From: Desulfurobacteriaceae bacterium
Lineage (GTDB): Bacteria > Aquificota > Aquificia > Desulfurobacteriales > Desulfurobacteriaceae
Direction: 5' to 3'
Length of the DNA: 64,000 bases
NCBI GenBank assembly: GCA_027063785.1
Contig: JAMORC010000024.1
Location: 62,001 to 126,000 of the forward strand
Shown piece by piece: positions 1 to 7,695 of this stretch. A program made the position numbers and the translations under genes. The notes below the pieces were generated by a model. The model was given only the letters and a program-made list of their open reading frames with translations. It was not told where the DNA came from and did no database searches. Each line of letters starts with the position of its first letter. Positions within the stretch are counted from its first letter, which is position 1.

Positions 1-60
1 CAGAAAGTAGTCAGGGGTAGGGTAGAGAAATTCCTGGCCAAGTATGAAGGTAAGTATTAA
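1..60 (+). CDS. 3' end of an unidentified gene (partial)
   Basis: The first 20 codons of the window read as an open frame ending in TAA at 58-60, encoding a 19-residue basic tail that ends KYEGKY. The next gene starts with ATG at the very next base, so the two are probably translationally coupled. The tail is too short to identify. It could be spurious, but the exact stop/start junction argues that it is real. Confidence 0.5.
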   Translation, partial: QKVVRGRVEKFLAKYEGKY

Positions 61-462
61 ATGGGCGTGAAGCTCCTCTCGGTGACGGAGAATCTCCTTC
101 AGACCGTTGCGACAGCAGCACGGGTCTGCTATTCGGGGTTGCCTGTAGAGGAGCTTCTCACCCGTTATTCGGAAGAAGAGCAGGCAGAACTGGTGAAGAG
201 GGTCGTCGGAATGGGGCACCTTTCCGTGATAGAGCACGGGGTTATGACCCTCTTTGCCGACAGTTCCTTTAAGGAAGAGCTGTTCAGGATAATGGTGGAG
301 AAGCCGTACCTGAAGATTACGGAAAGAGAGGATGGCTTTATAGTTTCCCTTAACTTAAGGACGGCTTACGAGCTGATGGAGGAGATGTCCCATCTCCGAT
401 TTGTAGAGGAGCTTCAAAAGGTTTACCCGGCTTTTCTCCCTAAGCCGAAAAATCAACGGTAA
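61..462 (+). CDS. Short ThyX-like protein lacking the ThyX signature
   Basis: This 133-residue protein resembles flavin-dependent thymidylate synthase ThyX. It has an N-terminal AARVCYSG segment, then GHLSVIEHGVMTLF around residues 57-70, and a late LNLRTAYELMEE segment that resembles the conserved C-terminal helix of ThyX. ThyX proteins are normally about 210-250 residues and carry an RHR..S motif that binds FAD and dUMP directly after the H-E-H region. That whole stretch is missing here, so thymidylate synthesis is unlikely. The frame is intact and starts at the stop of the preceding gene, so this looks like a compact paralogue and not recent decay. Its 3' end overlaps the convergent gene by 23 bases. 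Function unknown. Confidence 0.6.
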   Translation: MGVKLLSVTENLLQTVATAARVCYSGLPVEELLTRYSEEEQAELVKRVVGMGHLSVIEHGVMTLFADSSFKEELFRIMVEKPYLKITEREDGFIVSLNLRTAYELMEEMSHLRFVEELQKVYPAFLPKPKNQR

Positions 463-1456
463 ATCCCTTTTCGCTTCCCTTCAGGAATTTTTCCTTTTCC
501 TCTTCAAACTCCTTTTTTTCCGAAAATCTAACGACTACCGGGTTAAATCCTTTATCGGCCAAGAACTTCTTTAAGTCTTCCGTGTTTAAGGATTCCTTCA
601 GTTTCCGGCTTTCTGTAAAAAGTTCAACGGAAAGGTTCTTTCCCAGGAGCTTCACAAGCAGTAGCAACTTTCCCTCGCTGAGTTCTAACTCAACAAGAGC
701 GGCGGCCATGTCTTCTTCCTTTTTAAAGTATGCTCTGCCCTTTAATTCTCCGTTCAGATAGACGGGAGAGAGAACGATTCCGGTGATTACGAAGAGGGCG
801 TAGGTGGCAATAAGTTCTTCAACGGCTTTGTTTATTTCGTCCTTCCTCGTCCCGGGAGGCAGTTTATCTCTGACTTTCTGGAAGGTTGATTCTTCGAGGA
901 GCATAAGCAGAGCCAGTAAGTGGAAGGGTGAAGGGACAGCAGTTTTGGAAGGAAGAAAAGCCGGTAGGTTTTCCTTTAGTTCGGGAAATCTCTTCGTTGC
1001 TATTTTTTGAAGGTATGAAAGTACTTCCTTGTTTAAAAACTTTGATAGTTCGGTTAATTCCGGCTGCTGTTTTGGCAAAAACTCCCTGAGCGTTTCCAGT
1101 AGCTTCCGGGGCTTCTGTTCGGTTTTTACTACGGAAAGTTCTATTTTCGGAGAAGTATTTTCAAGTTTTAAGAGGAGTTCTTCTCCTTCCCGGAACTCTC
1201 TATCAACCTTTACGTCGGCAATTAGTATAAGTTTTCCCGACTTCAGCTTGGCCTTGCCTTCCGGGGTATAGCCGAGGAAAGTTGCTTTTATAAGCAAGGA
1301 CTCTAATTCTTCACTGACGTCCTTTTTTGAGCTTCCCGAAGTGACTGTTGATAATAGCTTTTTCATGTCATAGTAAGAGAAGTTCTCCAGCTTTAGCGGA
1401 AGATCCCTGTTCAGCCCTTCTACCGGGATGATGCCTTCAATCCGTCTTATTTCCAT
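440..1456 (-). CDS. Hypothetical protein, possibly FliK-like at the C-terminus
   Basis: A 338-residue protein with no signal peptide or membrane segment. Residues about 235-315 alternate beta-like and helical stretches (ALVELELSEGKLLLLVKLLG, then a leucine-rich helix and FNPVVVRFSE). This resembles the C-terminal domain of flagellar hook-length control proteins (FliK family). The N-terminal part has a short beta-rich segment (GKLILIADVKV) and a long charged helical middle. The start ATG at 1456 has only a weak ribosome site and lies 9 bases beyond the cysK stop, so it is likely read through from cysK. The FliK relationship is an inference from pattern; no other flagellar gene is nearby. It may simply be lineage-specific. 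Confidence 0.5.
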   Translation of the reverse strand: MEIRRIEGIIPVEGLNRDLPLKLENFSYYDMKKLLSTVTSGSSKKDVSEELESLLIKATFLGYTPEGKAKLKSGKLILIADVKVDREFREGEELLLKLENTSPKIELSVVKTEQKPRKLLETLREFLPKQQPELTELSKFLNKEVLSYLQKIATKRFPELKENLPAFLPSKTAVPSPFHLLALLMLLEESTFQKVRDKLPPGTRKDEINKAVEELIATYALFVITGIVLSPVYLNGELKGRAYFKKEEDMAAALVELELSEGKLLLLVKLLGKNLSVELFTESRKLKESLNTEDLKKFLADKGFNPVVVRFSEKKEFEEEKEKFLKGSEKGFTVDFSA

Positions 1457-1465
1457 AGGAGCACC

Positions 1466-2377
1466 TTAGGAGAACAGATCTGTGCTAAGGTAACGTTCCC
1501 CGGTGTCGGGAACCACAGTAACAACCCGTTTTGATATCCCCTTTTCCCTTGCAACCTTTAATGCAGCAGCGACGTTGGCTCCGGCGGATATTCCGCAGAA
1601 AATTCCGAATTCCCTGGCAAGGAGCCTTGCGTAATACTTGGATTCTTCAAAGGATACAGTTTTAACCATATCAATTAAGCTCCTGTCGAGAATGGGCGGT
1701 ATAAAGCCCGCTCCTATGCCCTGAATGGAGTGGAGGCCGGGACTCTTTCCTGATAGAACGGCTGACTCTTCGGGTTCCACCGCGATACACAGGCACTTTT
1801 CATTGACCTCTTTAAATCGCTTCGCCATTCCCGTAAACGTTCCGCCGGTGCCTATTCCCGCAACGAATAGGTTCGGAACTTTTCCCATTTGGGAAAGAAC
1901 TTCAACCGCTGTAGTCCTGTAGTGAACTTCCGGGTTTGCGGGGTTTTCAAACTGTCTGGCCGGGAAGAACTTGTCGGGAGATTCTCTTACAAGCTCTTCA
2001 CCCCTTTTTACTGCCCCGGGGATTCCTTCCTCGGCCGGAGTCAGTATAAGCTCTGCACCAAGGGCTTTCAGTACCTTTTTCCTCTCCTCGCTCATGTTTT
2101 CTGGCATTACGATGACGCACCTAAAGCCCAAGGCCGAACAGACAAGGGCAAGACCTATGCCGGTGTTGCCGCTTGTGGCCTCGATAACGGCCTTTTCTTT
2201 CGTTAACTCTCCCTTTTCAACAGCCTTTTCAATTATTGCCTTGGCAACCCTGTCTTTTATGGAACCGCCCGGATTGAAAAACTCGAGCTTTAGGAAGACC
2301 TCAACGCCTTCTATTTCGACTCTGATGAGGGGCGTATTGCCTATGGTATCAAGGATACTGTAAGACAATGTCTTCAT
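1466..2377 (-). CDS. cysK: Cysteine synthase (O-acetylserine sulfhydrylase)
   Basis: A 303-residue PLP enzyme of fold type II that makes L-cysteine from O-acetylserine and sulfide in the cytoplasm. The N-terminal GNTPL motif, the PLP lysine K41 in PGGSIKDR, the TSGNTG phosphate/substrate loop at 68-73 and the glycine-rich GIGTGGTFTG loop are all present. A C-terminal SAGAN segment contacts the pyridine ring. Length is normal for CysK/CysM (about 300-310). The start at 2377 overlaps the end of the upstream Trm10-like gene by 29 bases, so the pair is co-transcribed. CysK versus CysM cannot be settled by eye. Confidence 0.93.
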   Translation of the reverse strand: MKTLSYSILDTIGNTPLIRVEIEGVEVFLKLEFFNPGGSIKDRVAKAIIEKAVEKGELTKEKAVIEATSGNTGIGLALVCSALGFRCVIVMPENMSEERKKVLKALGAELILTPAEEGIPGAVKRGEELVRESPDKFFPARQFENPANPEVHYRTTAVEVLSQMGKVPNLFVAGIGTGGTFTGMAKRFKEVNEKCLCIAVEPEESAVLSGKSPGLHSIQGIGAGFIPPILDRSLIDMVKTVSFEESKYYARLLAREFGIFCGISAGANVAAALKVAREKGISKRVVTVVPDTGERYLSTDLFS

Positions 2378-3437
2378 CCTTTAACTCCGATAGTATGTAA
2401 ATCTTTTTTCCCCTTTTTTCCGTTTCTCCCGTAACCCTCTTAAGGAGAGAAGGTTTAAAGACCATAAAGCCGCTGACGTGCCTTGCTGCTTTCCTGAAGA
2501 AGAATTCAGAAAGCTCAAGCTCTTCCTTTAGGTGATTGTATTCTTCAAGCGGAATGCCTCTGATAAGTTCTCCCTTCCATAGGAACCTCTGAACGGAGTT
2601 TTGTAGGTAATTCCTTAAAAACCTTAACTTTGAATCCCTTGTCATGTGTCTCCTAACGACCGAGTGAAGCTCCTCTTCGGAAGTCAGGTAGTCACATACA
2701 ATCTTAACAATTTCGTTTATCCTGTCCGGAACGGCATCTACTACACCTTTATAGGTAATTTTCCTGTGCTTAAAGTGAGGGAGTATTTTCCTGGTGGACC
2801 CTTTTAGTCTTACGCTGTTATCTACGATTCCTCCCACGACGATTACCGTTTTGGGGGTTACCTCTTCGTGGGTAAACTCCTTTTCGGCCGAGGGATCGAG
2901 GACTATAATGTTGTCTGAGAATGGGAAATCCCTGTGAAGGGAAATGTTTACCCTTCCTTTGAAGAACTTCCTGATTGCTCTTTCTGCCCTGTCTGAAACG
3001 GATGTAAGCATGAAGTTTTCCGGGGTAAAGTAGTCTTTGACTGTTGAATGGGCTATTTCAACCTGAACAAGGAGGCTTTTCTGTTCCGAAGGTATGAGCT
3101 TCTCAAAAAGGGAGAAATCGACGGCGAAGTGCGGAAACGAAAACTTTACCGAAGACAGGTTGATACTTCCTTTCCCTTTGACTACTGCTGCATCTGCTTC
3201 AACATTTCCGGAGAAAGCAAGCCACTCAACACCTGAAGAGTTATCTATGACCCTTCCGGGTCTTATACCTTCGGCAATCTCCTCTTTCCTTAAAATTCCG
3301 AACCTTCCCTTAACAAGGTGGTAGGCCAACCTGTTTATGAAGTCTCCTCTTCCGGGTTTTAGAAAGAGTTTCGGCCTTCTGATTCCTTCTTCTTTCAATC
3401 TTTCGGATACAATATCTTTTGCCTTTTTAAACTTCAA
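2349..3437 (-). CDS. Trm10-type SPOUT tRNA (position 9) N1-methyltransferase
   Basis: A 362-residue protein. Its centre carries the features of the Trm10 branch of SPOUT methyltransferases: IIVLDPSAEKEFTHEEV followed by VVGGIVDNSVRLKGSTRK and then DRINEIVKI. In known Trm10 enzymes the GGIVD loop lies in the knotted AdoMet-binding domain, and the product is m1G9 and/or m1A9 in tRNA. The N-terminal third (KAKDIVSERLKEEG...) resembles the extension of archaeal Trm10 proteins. The correct start is the TTG at 3435-3437, preceded by GGAGG; the frame stays open upstream to about 3740, but that part runs antisense through argJ. The gene lies in front of cysK and is divergent from argJ. Family call is from motifs only; substrate specificity is unknown. 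Confidence 0.7.
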   Translation of the reverse strand: MKFKKAKDIVSERLKEEGIRRPKLFLKPGRGDFINRLAYHLVKGRFGILRKEEIAEGIRPGRVIDNSSGVEWLAFSGNVEADAAVVKGKGSINLSSVKFSFPHFAVDFSLFEKLIPSEQKSLLVQVEIAHSTVKDYFTPENFMLTSVSDRAERAIRKFFKGRVNISLHRDFPFSDNIIVLDPSAEKEFTHEEVTPKTVIVVGGIVDNSVRLKGSTRKILPHFKHRKITYKGVVDAVPDRINEIVKIVCDYLTSEEELHSVVRRHMTRDSKLRFLRNYLQNSVQRFLWKGELIRGIPLEEYNHLKEELELSEFFFRKAARHVSGFMVFKPSLLKRVTGETEKRGKKIYILSELKDEDIVLQYP

Positions 3438-3507
3438 AGTTCCTCCGGGCCTGGTATTTCCTGTGTTAAACTGAATATAGGAAAAAGAAAGAAACTGGAG
3501 AGCCGGT

Positions 3508-4677
3508 ATGAAGAAAGGAATAGCAGAAGTTCCGGGAATACTCTGCGGAGTGGGATTCGGAGGGATAAAGAAAACGGAGAAAGAGCTGGATAGGCCGGAC
3601 GTCCTTCTTGTAGTGACCGAAAGACCGGCGGAGTTTGCAGCTGTCTTTACTACGAACGATGTACAGGCGGCTCCGATAAAGGTAAGTAAAGAAATAAAAG
3701 GGAAAATTTCCGGAATAGTTGCAAACAGCGGAAACGCCAACGCCTGTACGGGAGAAAGGGGAATAGCAGATGCTGTAGAAATGTCTAAACTCGCTTCTCA
3801 GCTTACGGGAAAAGGGAAATTCCTCGTTGCATCTACCGGGGTAATCGGAGAACCTTTACCGATGGATAGGGTTAGAAAGGGAATTGCAGAAGCGGTTTCA
3901 AATCTGGGAAAAGCGAAAGGGGAAGAGCCCGCAAGGGCAATAATGACAACGGACACTTTCCCGAAAGTTGCATTTAGAGAGGGAAGCGGTTTTGTCATCG
4001 GGGGGATTGCAAAGGGTGCCGGGATGATTGATCCGGCAATGGCAACGATGCTTGCGTTTGTTGCTACCGATGTTTCTGTTGACAGGGAGCTTCTCAATGA
4101 AGCTCTAAAAGAGTCGGTTGACGTTTCATTTAACGCCATAACTGTTGACGGAGATATGAGTACCAACGACTGCGTTTTTCTCCTCTCTACCGGGAGGTCC
4201 GGAAAACTGGAGGAAGAGCAGTTTGAGGAGTTTAAATCGCTGTTGACGGAAGTAATGAAAGACCTTGCCTATCAAATAGTGAGTGACGGAGAAGGAGCTA
4301 CAAAGGTTTTGAGAATCAAAGTTACGAGGGCAAGAACCGGGGAGCAGGCGAGGGCTGTAGCCAGGAAAGTGGCCCTTTCGCCCCTCGTAAAGACAGCCCT
4401 TTTCGGCTGCGACCCTAACTGGGGAAGAATCGTTGCGGCTGCCGGAGCGGCCGGAACCGGGATAGAGGAGGAGAAGCTGGAACTCTACATGGGGGATTTT
4501 CTCCTGTTTAAGGGAGGAAGGGCAGATTTTTCGGAAGAGGAAGTCCACCGTTACATGACGGAAAACCGTGAAATTGAAGTTGAGTTAAGGCTTAACCTGG
4601 GAACTGCTTCTTTTGAATACCTAACCTGTGACCTTACCTACGACTACGTGAAAATAAACGCAGAGTACCGGACATGA
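3508..4677 (+). CDS. argJ: Bifunctional glutamate N-acetyltransferase / ornithine acetyltransferase
   Basis: A 389-residue ArgJ. It recycles the acetyl group from N-acetylornithine to glutamate in arginine synthesis. The protein is made as a precursor that cleaves itself: the conserved KGAGMI.P.MATML site is present, with the nucleophilic threonine at T180, giving alpha and beta chains of about 179 and 210 residues. The NSGNANACTG segment near 73-82 and the C-terminal region are normal. The start ATG has GGAG 9 bases upstream. The stop overlaps the coaX start (ATGA). argC, the other arginine gene here, is 43 kb away. Whether it also uses acetyl-CoA cannot be told from sequence alone. Confidence 0.95.
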   Translation: MKKGIAEVPGILCGVGFGGIKKTEKELDRPDVLLVVTERPAEFAAVFTTNDVQAAPIKVSKEIKGKISGIVANSGNANACTGERGIADAVEMSKLASQLTGKGKFLVASTGVIGEPLPMDRVRKGIAEAVSNLGKAKGEEPARAIMTTDTFPKVAFREGSGFVIGGIAKGAGMIDPAMATMLAFVATDVSVDRELLNEALKESVDVSFNAITVDGDMSTNDCVFLLSTGRSGKLEEEQFEEFKSLLTEVMKDLAYQIVSDGEGATKVLRIKVTRARTGEQARAVARKVALSPLVKTALFGCDPNWGRIVAAAGAAGTGIEEEKLELYMGDFLLFKGGRADFSEEEVHRYMTENREIEVELRLNLGTASFEYLTCDLTYDYVKINAEYRT

Positions 4678-5396
4678 ATCCCCTGCTTATTGACATCGGG
4701 AATACCCTGACAAAGGTTGTAGTTAAAGGGGAGAAAGGTTTTAAAGTTGTTTTTGAGCTTGATACGGCAAGGGTAAAGGAAACCCCGGATCTCCTTATTA
4801 ATAGAATAACGGGAAAAGAACTCGTCGTTTCCTCTGTAGTTGCTGATTTGAGTGACGTAATTGAAAAGGAGATTCCCTCATCTCTAATAGTTTCTCCAGA
4901 ACTGAGACTTCCCATAACTATAAGTTATAAATCTCCACAGTCCCTCGGAGCTGACAGGATAGCTGCCGCCTGTGGAAGTCTTGATTTCTATGAGAGTTCA
5001 ATAGTTGTGATGATGGGAACGGCTACCGTAATAGATCTAATAGTTGACAGGAGGTTCGAAGGAGGGGCAATACTGCCCGGAATAGGTATGTCCATCGATT
5101 GTCTTTCGGAGAGGACGAGCAAGCTCCCCAGGTTAGGGGAATTTCGTCAGGTTGATTTTCCCGGAAAGTCAACAGAAGAGTCAATTATGGCCGGGATAAC
5201 GCTTATGGTTTCGGGTGCCGTCGGGAAAGTTAAGGAAAGGTTTAACCTGCCCGTGCTCGTTACCGGGGGTTTTGCCGGTTCTGTGAAAATCGAAGGAAGG
5301 GTTGTAAAAGACCTTATTTTCAGGGGACTTTACAGGATATGGGAATTAAACCGGGGGAAATCCCCCGGAAAGTTTACTTGCCGTAAATTTCCTTAG
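4674..5396 (+). CDS. coaX: Type III pantothenate kinase
   Basis: A 240-residue kinase of the ASKHA fold that phosphorylates pantothenate, the first step of coenzyme A synthesis. The phosphate-1 motif DIGNT at residues 7-11, the GADRIAAA pantothenate-site segment near 92, and GTATVIDLI (phosphate-2) near 118 identify the type III (CoaX) family. The start overlaps the argJ stop by four bases, so translation is coupled. The last 23 bases overlap the convergent cytochrome gene. A perfect GC-rich hairpin (5351-5368) lies inside its 3' end. Confidence 0.93.
   Translation: MNPLLIDIGNTLTKVVVKGEKGFKVVFELDTARVKETPDLLINRITGKELVVSSVVADLSDVIEKEIPSSLIVSPELRLPITISYKSPQSLGADRIAAACGSLDFYESSIVVMMGTATVIDLIVDRRFEGGAILPGIGMSIDCLSERTSKLPRLGEFRQVDFPGKSTEESIMAGITLMVSGAVGKVKERFNLPVLVTGGFAGSVKIEGRVVKDLIFRGLYRIWELNRGKSPGKFTCRKFP
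5351..5368 (-). terminator. Intrinsic terminator after the nap operon
   Basis: A perfect 8-bp stem (CCGGGGGA / TCCCCCGG) with an AA centre lies 6 bases beyond the stop of the small cytochrome gene in the minus direction and is followed there by TTTAATT. It sits inside the coaX coding region, so the convergent genes share it. Confidence 0.65.
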
Positions 5397-5628
5397 CTGC
5401 ATCTTGAAGAGCTTTAACGTTGCTCTTGAAAGCAGCCATCATTGGGTTAGTTGAGTTTTGAGCAGCCTTTACAAAAGCCTTTGCAGTTTTAAACTTTGCT
5501 TTGAGCTGGTCTTTGTTTGGAGCCATTGCACCGTTGTGACATCCGGCACACTGAGTTTCCCAGACGCCGGCCATAGCCGGTGCGGAAAGGAGGGCTGCTA
5601 CTGCAAAAGCTCCCAATACTTTTCTCAT
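5374..5628 (-). CDS. Small periplasmic monoheme cytochrome c
   Basis: An 84-residue precursor with a clear Sec signal peptide (cleavage after AMA at residue 20). The mature part is about 64 residues with one heme site, CAGCH at 27-31, close to the N-terminus as in class I cytochromes c. The N-P-M-M segment near residues 61-64 may provide the axial methionine. It follows napH by 76 bases on the same strand, with a strong AGGAGG ribosome site, and is the last gene before a terminator. Its position suggests it is a soluble electron carrier for the nitrate or nitrite reducing enzymes; that role is an inference. Confidence 0.85.
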   Translation of the reverse strand: MRKVLGAFAVAALLSAPAMAGVWETQCAGCHNGAMAPNKDQLKAKFKTAKAFVKAAQNSTNPMMAAFKSNVKALQDAAKEIYGK

Positions 5629-5704
5629 CCCTTACCTCCTGAAGCTTGGTTGTGCGATTTCAATTTATAAAATCCCATTAAAAGTGTCAAACGATTATAA
5701 GTTT

Positions 5705-6568
5705 TTAATCTTCCTTAAGCTTTACTGGAGGCGAGAGCCTTATAAAACCGCTGTCCCTCCAGACGAATTTGAGAGCATCCGTCGGACAGGCATCCACGCA
5801 CTCGGCACAGTTCCAGCAGTAAACCGTTTGACTTTCTCCGACGCTCGGTTTAATTCCCATCGGACACCTTGTATCGCAGACTTTGCAGCCCACGCACTTC
5901 GCAGCATCGTACTTTATAACCAGCTGCCTCCTCTTTCCGATAAGGGCAAGTACTGCTCCCAGTGGGCAGAGGTAACGACAGAAAAACCTTCTCGTAAGCA
6001 GGTTCAAGAGAAGAACTATGACGACAATCCAAACTTCAACAGTAATGACTTTGTAGAAGGCGTAGAACATCGTCTCCCTTCCGACAAGCCCCGGAGGAGA
6101 CCACCAGACGAACATCGGGTATCCGACCATCATTGTAACCATAAGTTCGGCAACGAGGGTAAACCATAAAGCACGTTTCGAAAGCCTTATTAAATCTTTC
6201 CTGTATTTAAGCTTGCTTCCCCATTTAGGAATAAGGCCGAGGATTTTGTCTGTCAGCAGGGAGAGAAACTCAATCGGACACATCCAGCTGCAGAAAACTC
6301 TTCCCATCAGGAAGGCGAGGGTAACGGGTATGACCATACCGACTAAGGAAGGCATGTAGAAGAACTTTGCTGTGAGTATTGATTCAATCCCCTCAAGGGG
6401 CGAAACTACCCAGAGGTTGCCGACTCCGAGAGACTGGAACCAGCCCTGAACCAGGTTAATGTCGTAGTGGTAGTTGAGAAATGGGTTGATAACTACCGTT
6501 AAGAAGCAGGCTGTTAGAAAGGCATAGCGCCAGATTGTTATCCTTTTCCAGAAGCTTCTCTTTGCCAC
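5705..6568 (-). CDS. napH: Quinol dehydrogenase membrane subunit NapH
   Basis: A 287-residue membrane protein with four predicted transmembrane helices. Two CxxxCP motifs, one at the end of a helix in each half (CSWMCP and CRYLCP), are typical of NapH, and two ferredoxin-type 4Fe-4S sites (CVGCKVCDTRCP and CWNCAECVDACP) lie in the C-terminal part. NapH with NapG oxidises menaquinol and passes electrons toward the periplasmic nitrate reductase. The start is GTG at 6568 with an upstream GAGG. It follows napG by 13 bases. Confidence 0.92.
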   Translation of the reverse strand: MAKRSFWKRITIWRYAFLTACFLTVVINPFLNYHYDINLVQGWFQSLGVGNLWVVSPLEGIESILTAKFFYMPSLVGMVIPVTLAFLMGRVFCSWMCPIEFLSLLTDKILGLIPKWGSKLKYRKDLIRLSKRALWFTLVAELMVTMMVGYPMFVWWSPPGLVGRETMFYAFYKVITVEVWIVVIVLLLNLLTRRFFCRYLCPLGAVLALIGKRRQLVIKYDAAKCVGCKVCDTRCPMGIKPSVGESQTVYCWNCAECVDACPTDALKFVWRDSGFIRLSPPVKLKED

Positions 6569-6581
6569 GGCTACTACCTCT

Positions 6582-7259
6582 TTACGATTTCTTTATGTCT
6601 TCGAGCTTAATTTCCTTAATTTTCTTCCACTTAATCGGTTCTATTCTTATGGCCTTCTGGCCGTTGTTTTCCGGGTATTGGTCGGCAATGCAGGAGTAAG
6701 CGCATATACCGCAACCGGTACAGTTTTCTTCAACTATGTAAGGCCTGAAGTCGTGGTCTATTTTTATTGCAATTCCGGAGAACGGGCAGACGTTAAAGCA
6801 GGTTTTGCACATAAGCCCCGTTTTTTCCTGCTGCCATGTTACGCAGACCTGCCTGTTGATAACGGCAACGCCCATTCTTACTTCTTCTTTGGCGCAAGGT
6901 ACGAGAGAGCCGGTGGGACAAACGTAAACGCACTTCATACAGAGGTAGCAAGGTTTTTCCATAACGTCAATGTAAGGTGTTCCGGAAAATACTCCGCCGT
7001 TTTTAACGTCAAAGTACTTTATACAGTGATAAGGACAGACTTCACCGCACCTTCCGCAACGTATGCACTTCTGAGCAAAGTACTCTTCAGGGACTGCTCC
7101 CGGAGGTCTCAGGATGTTCGTTCTTATAGGACTTTTGATCATCGTCTTCGGGTTTTTAAACCTCGATAGGTCACAGGAAGAAAGGAATCCGGCCATAAAA
7201 GTGCCGAGGGTAACTTTCAGGAATTCTCTGCGGGTTTCAGTTTTCCTTTCCTTTTTCAT
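6582..7259 (-). CDS. napG: Periplasmic ferredoxin-type protein NapG
   Basis: A 225-residue iron-sulfur protein with a twin-arginine signal (RREFLK at residues 10-15). Four cysteine groups for 4Fe-4S clusters follow: CIRCGRCGEVCP, CYLCMKCVYVCP, a looser third group around MCKTCFNVCP, and CTGCGICAYSC. It works with NapH to deliver electrons from quinol to the nitrate reductase. The ATG at 7259 lies inside the 3' end of napD (23-base overlap). Confidence 0.92.
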   Translation of the reverse strand: MKKERKTETRREFLKVTLGTFMAGFLSSCDLSRFKNPKTMIKSPIRTNILRPPGAVPEEYFAQKCIRCGRCGEVCPYHCIKYFDVKNGGVFSGTPYIDVMEKPCYLCMKCVYVCPTGSLVPCAKEEVRMGVAVINRQVCVTWQQEKTGLMCKTCFNVCPFSGIAIKIDHDFRPYIVEENCTGCGICAYSCIADQYPENNGQKAIRIEPIKWKKIKEIKLEDIKKS

Positions 7260-7608
7260 CCTCGTCTTCTCCGAGCCACATTTTCTCTGCGATTTTCTCG
7301 GCTTTCTTTAAGCCGTGGAATGGATTTTGAGGGATGATTTCCCCCTTTTCAATTTTCTCAAATTCATCCAGGAAATGGGCTTCAACTACGGCAAGCTGGA
7401 GAACTCCGTCTATCTCTCTGATCTGGTGTTCCATTCTCTCAAGGTCTTCGTACCTTTCTCCGTCCAGAACTACAATTATGTAGTAAGCGTTTTCTTCTTC
7501 CTTTAACTCGCCACCGTAGACTTCAACTCCCGGAATTTCCATCAAGGCCTTTTCTACTTGAAATCCCTTGTCCGGTTCAGCGGTAACTACACAACTTACG
7601 ATCGGCAT
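7237..7608 (-). CDS. napD: NapA maturation chaperone NapD
   Basis: A 123-residue cytoplasmic protein with the NapD pattern: an N-terminal beta strand (IVSCVVTAEP), IPGVEVYGGE in the middle and GVLQLAVVEAHF as the last core strand. NapD is the chaperone that binds the Tat signal of NapA and holds back export until the molybdenum cofactor is inserted. The C-terminal 35 residues are a charged tail beyond the usual ~85-residue core. Its own promoter seems to lie between it and napA (see 7628-7633), so it need not depend on read-through from napA. Confidence 0.88.
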   Translation of the reverse strand: MPIVSCVVTAEPDKGFQVEKALMEIPGVEVYGGELKEEENAYYIIVVLDGERYEDLERMEHQIREIDGVLQLAVVEAHFLDEFEKIEKGEIIPQNPFHGLKKAEKIAEKMWLGEDEDEKGKEN

Positions 7609-7627
7609 ATCACACTCCTATACTGAA

Positions 7628-7633
7628 ATTATA
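7628..7633 (-). promoter_or_regulatory. Probable promoter (-10) for napDGH
   Basis: On the minus strand a perfect TATAAT lies about 20 bases upstream of the napD ATG and just after the terminator that follows napA. No good -35 hexamer is visible at 16-18 bases, so it may need an activator. Confidence 0.45.
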
Positions 7634-7663
7634 TTCTGGAACTTGAATATAAGGGGTAAATAA

Positions 7664-7690
7664 AAAGGAGGGGGACTTGCCCCCTCCTTT
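7664..7690 (-). terminator. Strong intrinsic terminator between napA and napD
   Basis: An 11-bp perfect stem (AAAGGAGGGGG / CCCCCTCCTTT) with a 5-base loop starts 6 bases after the napA stop. In the minus direction it is followed by TTTTTATTT. It separates napCMA from napDGH. Confidence 0.85.
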
Positions 7691-7695
7691 CAAGA

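Noticed and set aside
3438-3740. N-terminal extension of the Trm10-like gene up to base 3740
   Set aside because: It is antisense to argJ and low complexity; a GGAGG site before the TTG at 3437 marks the start.
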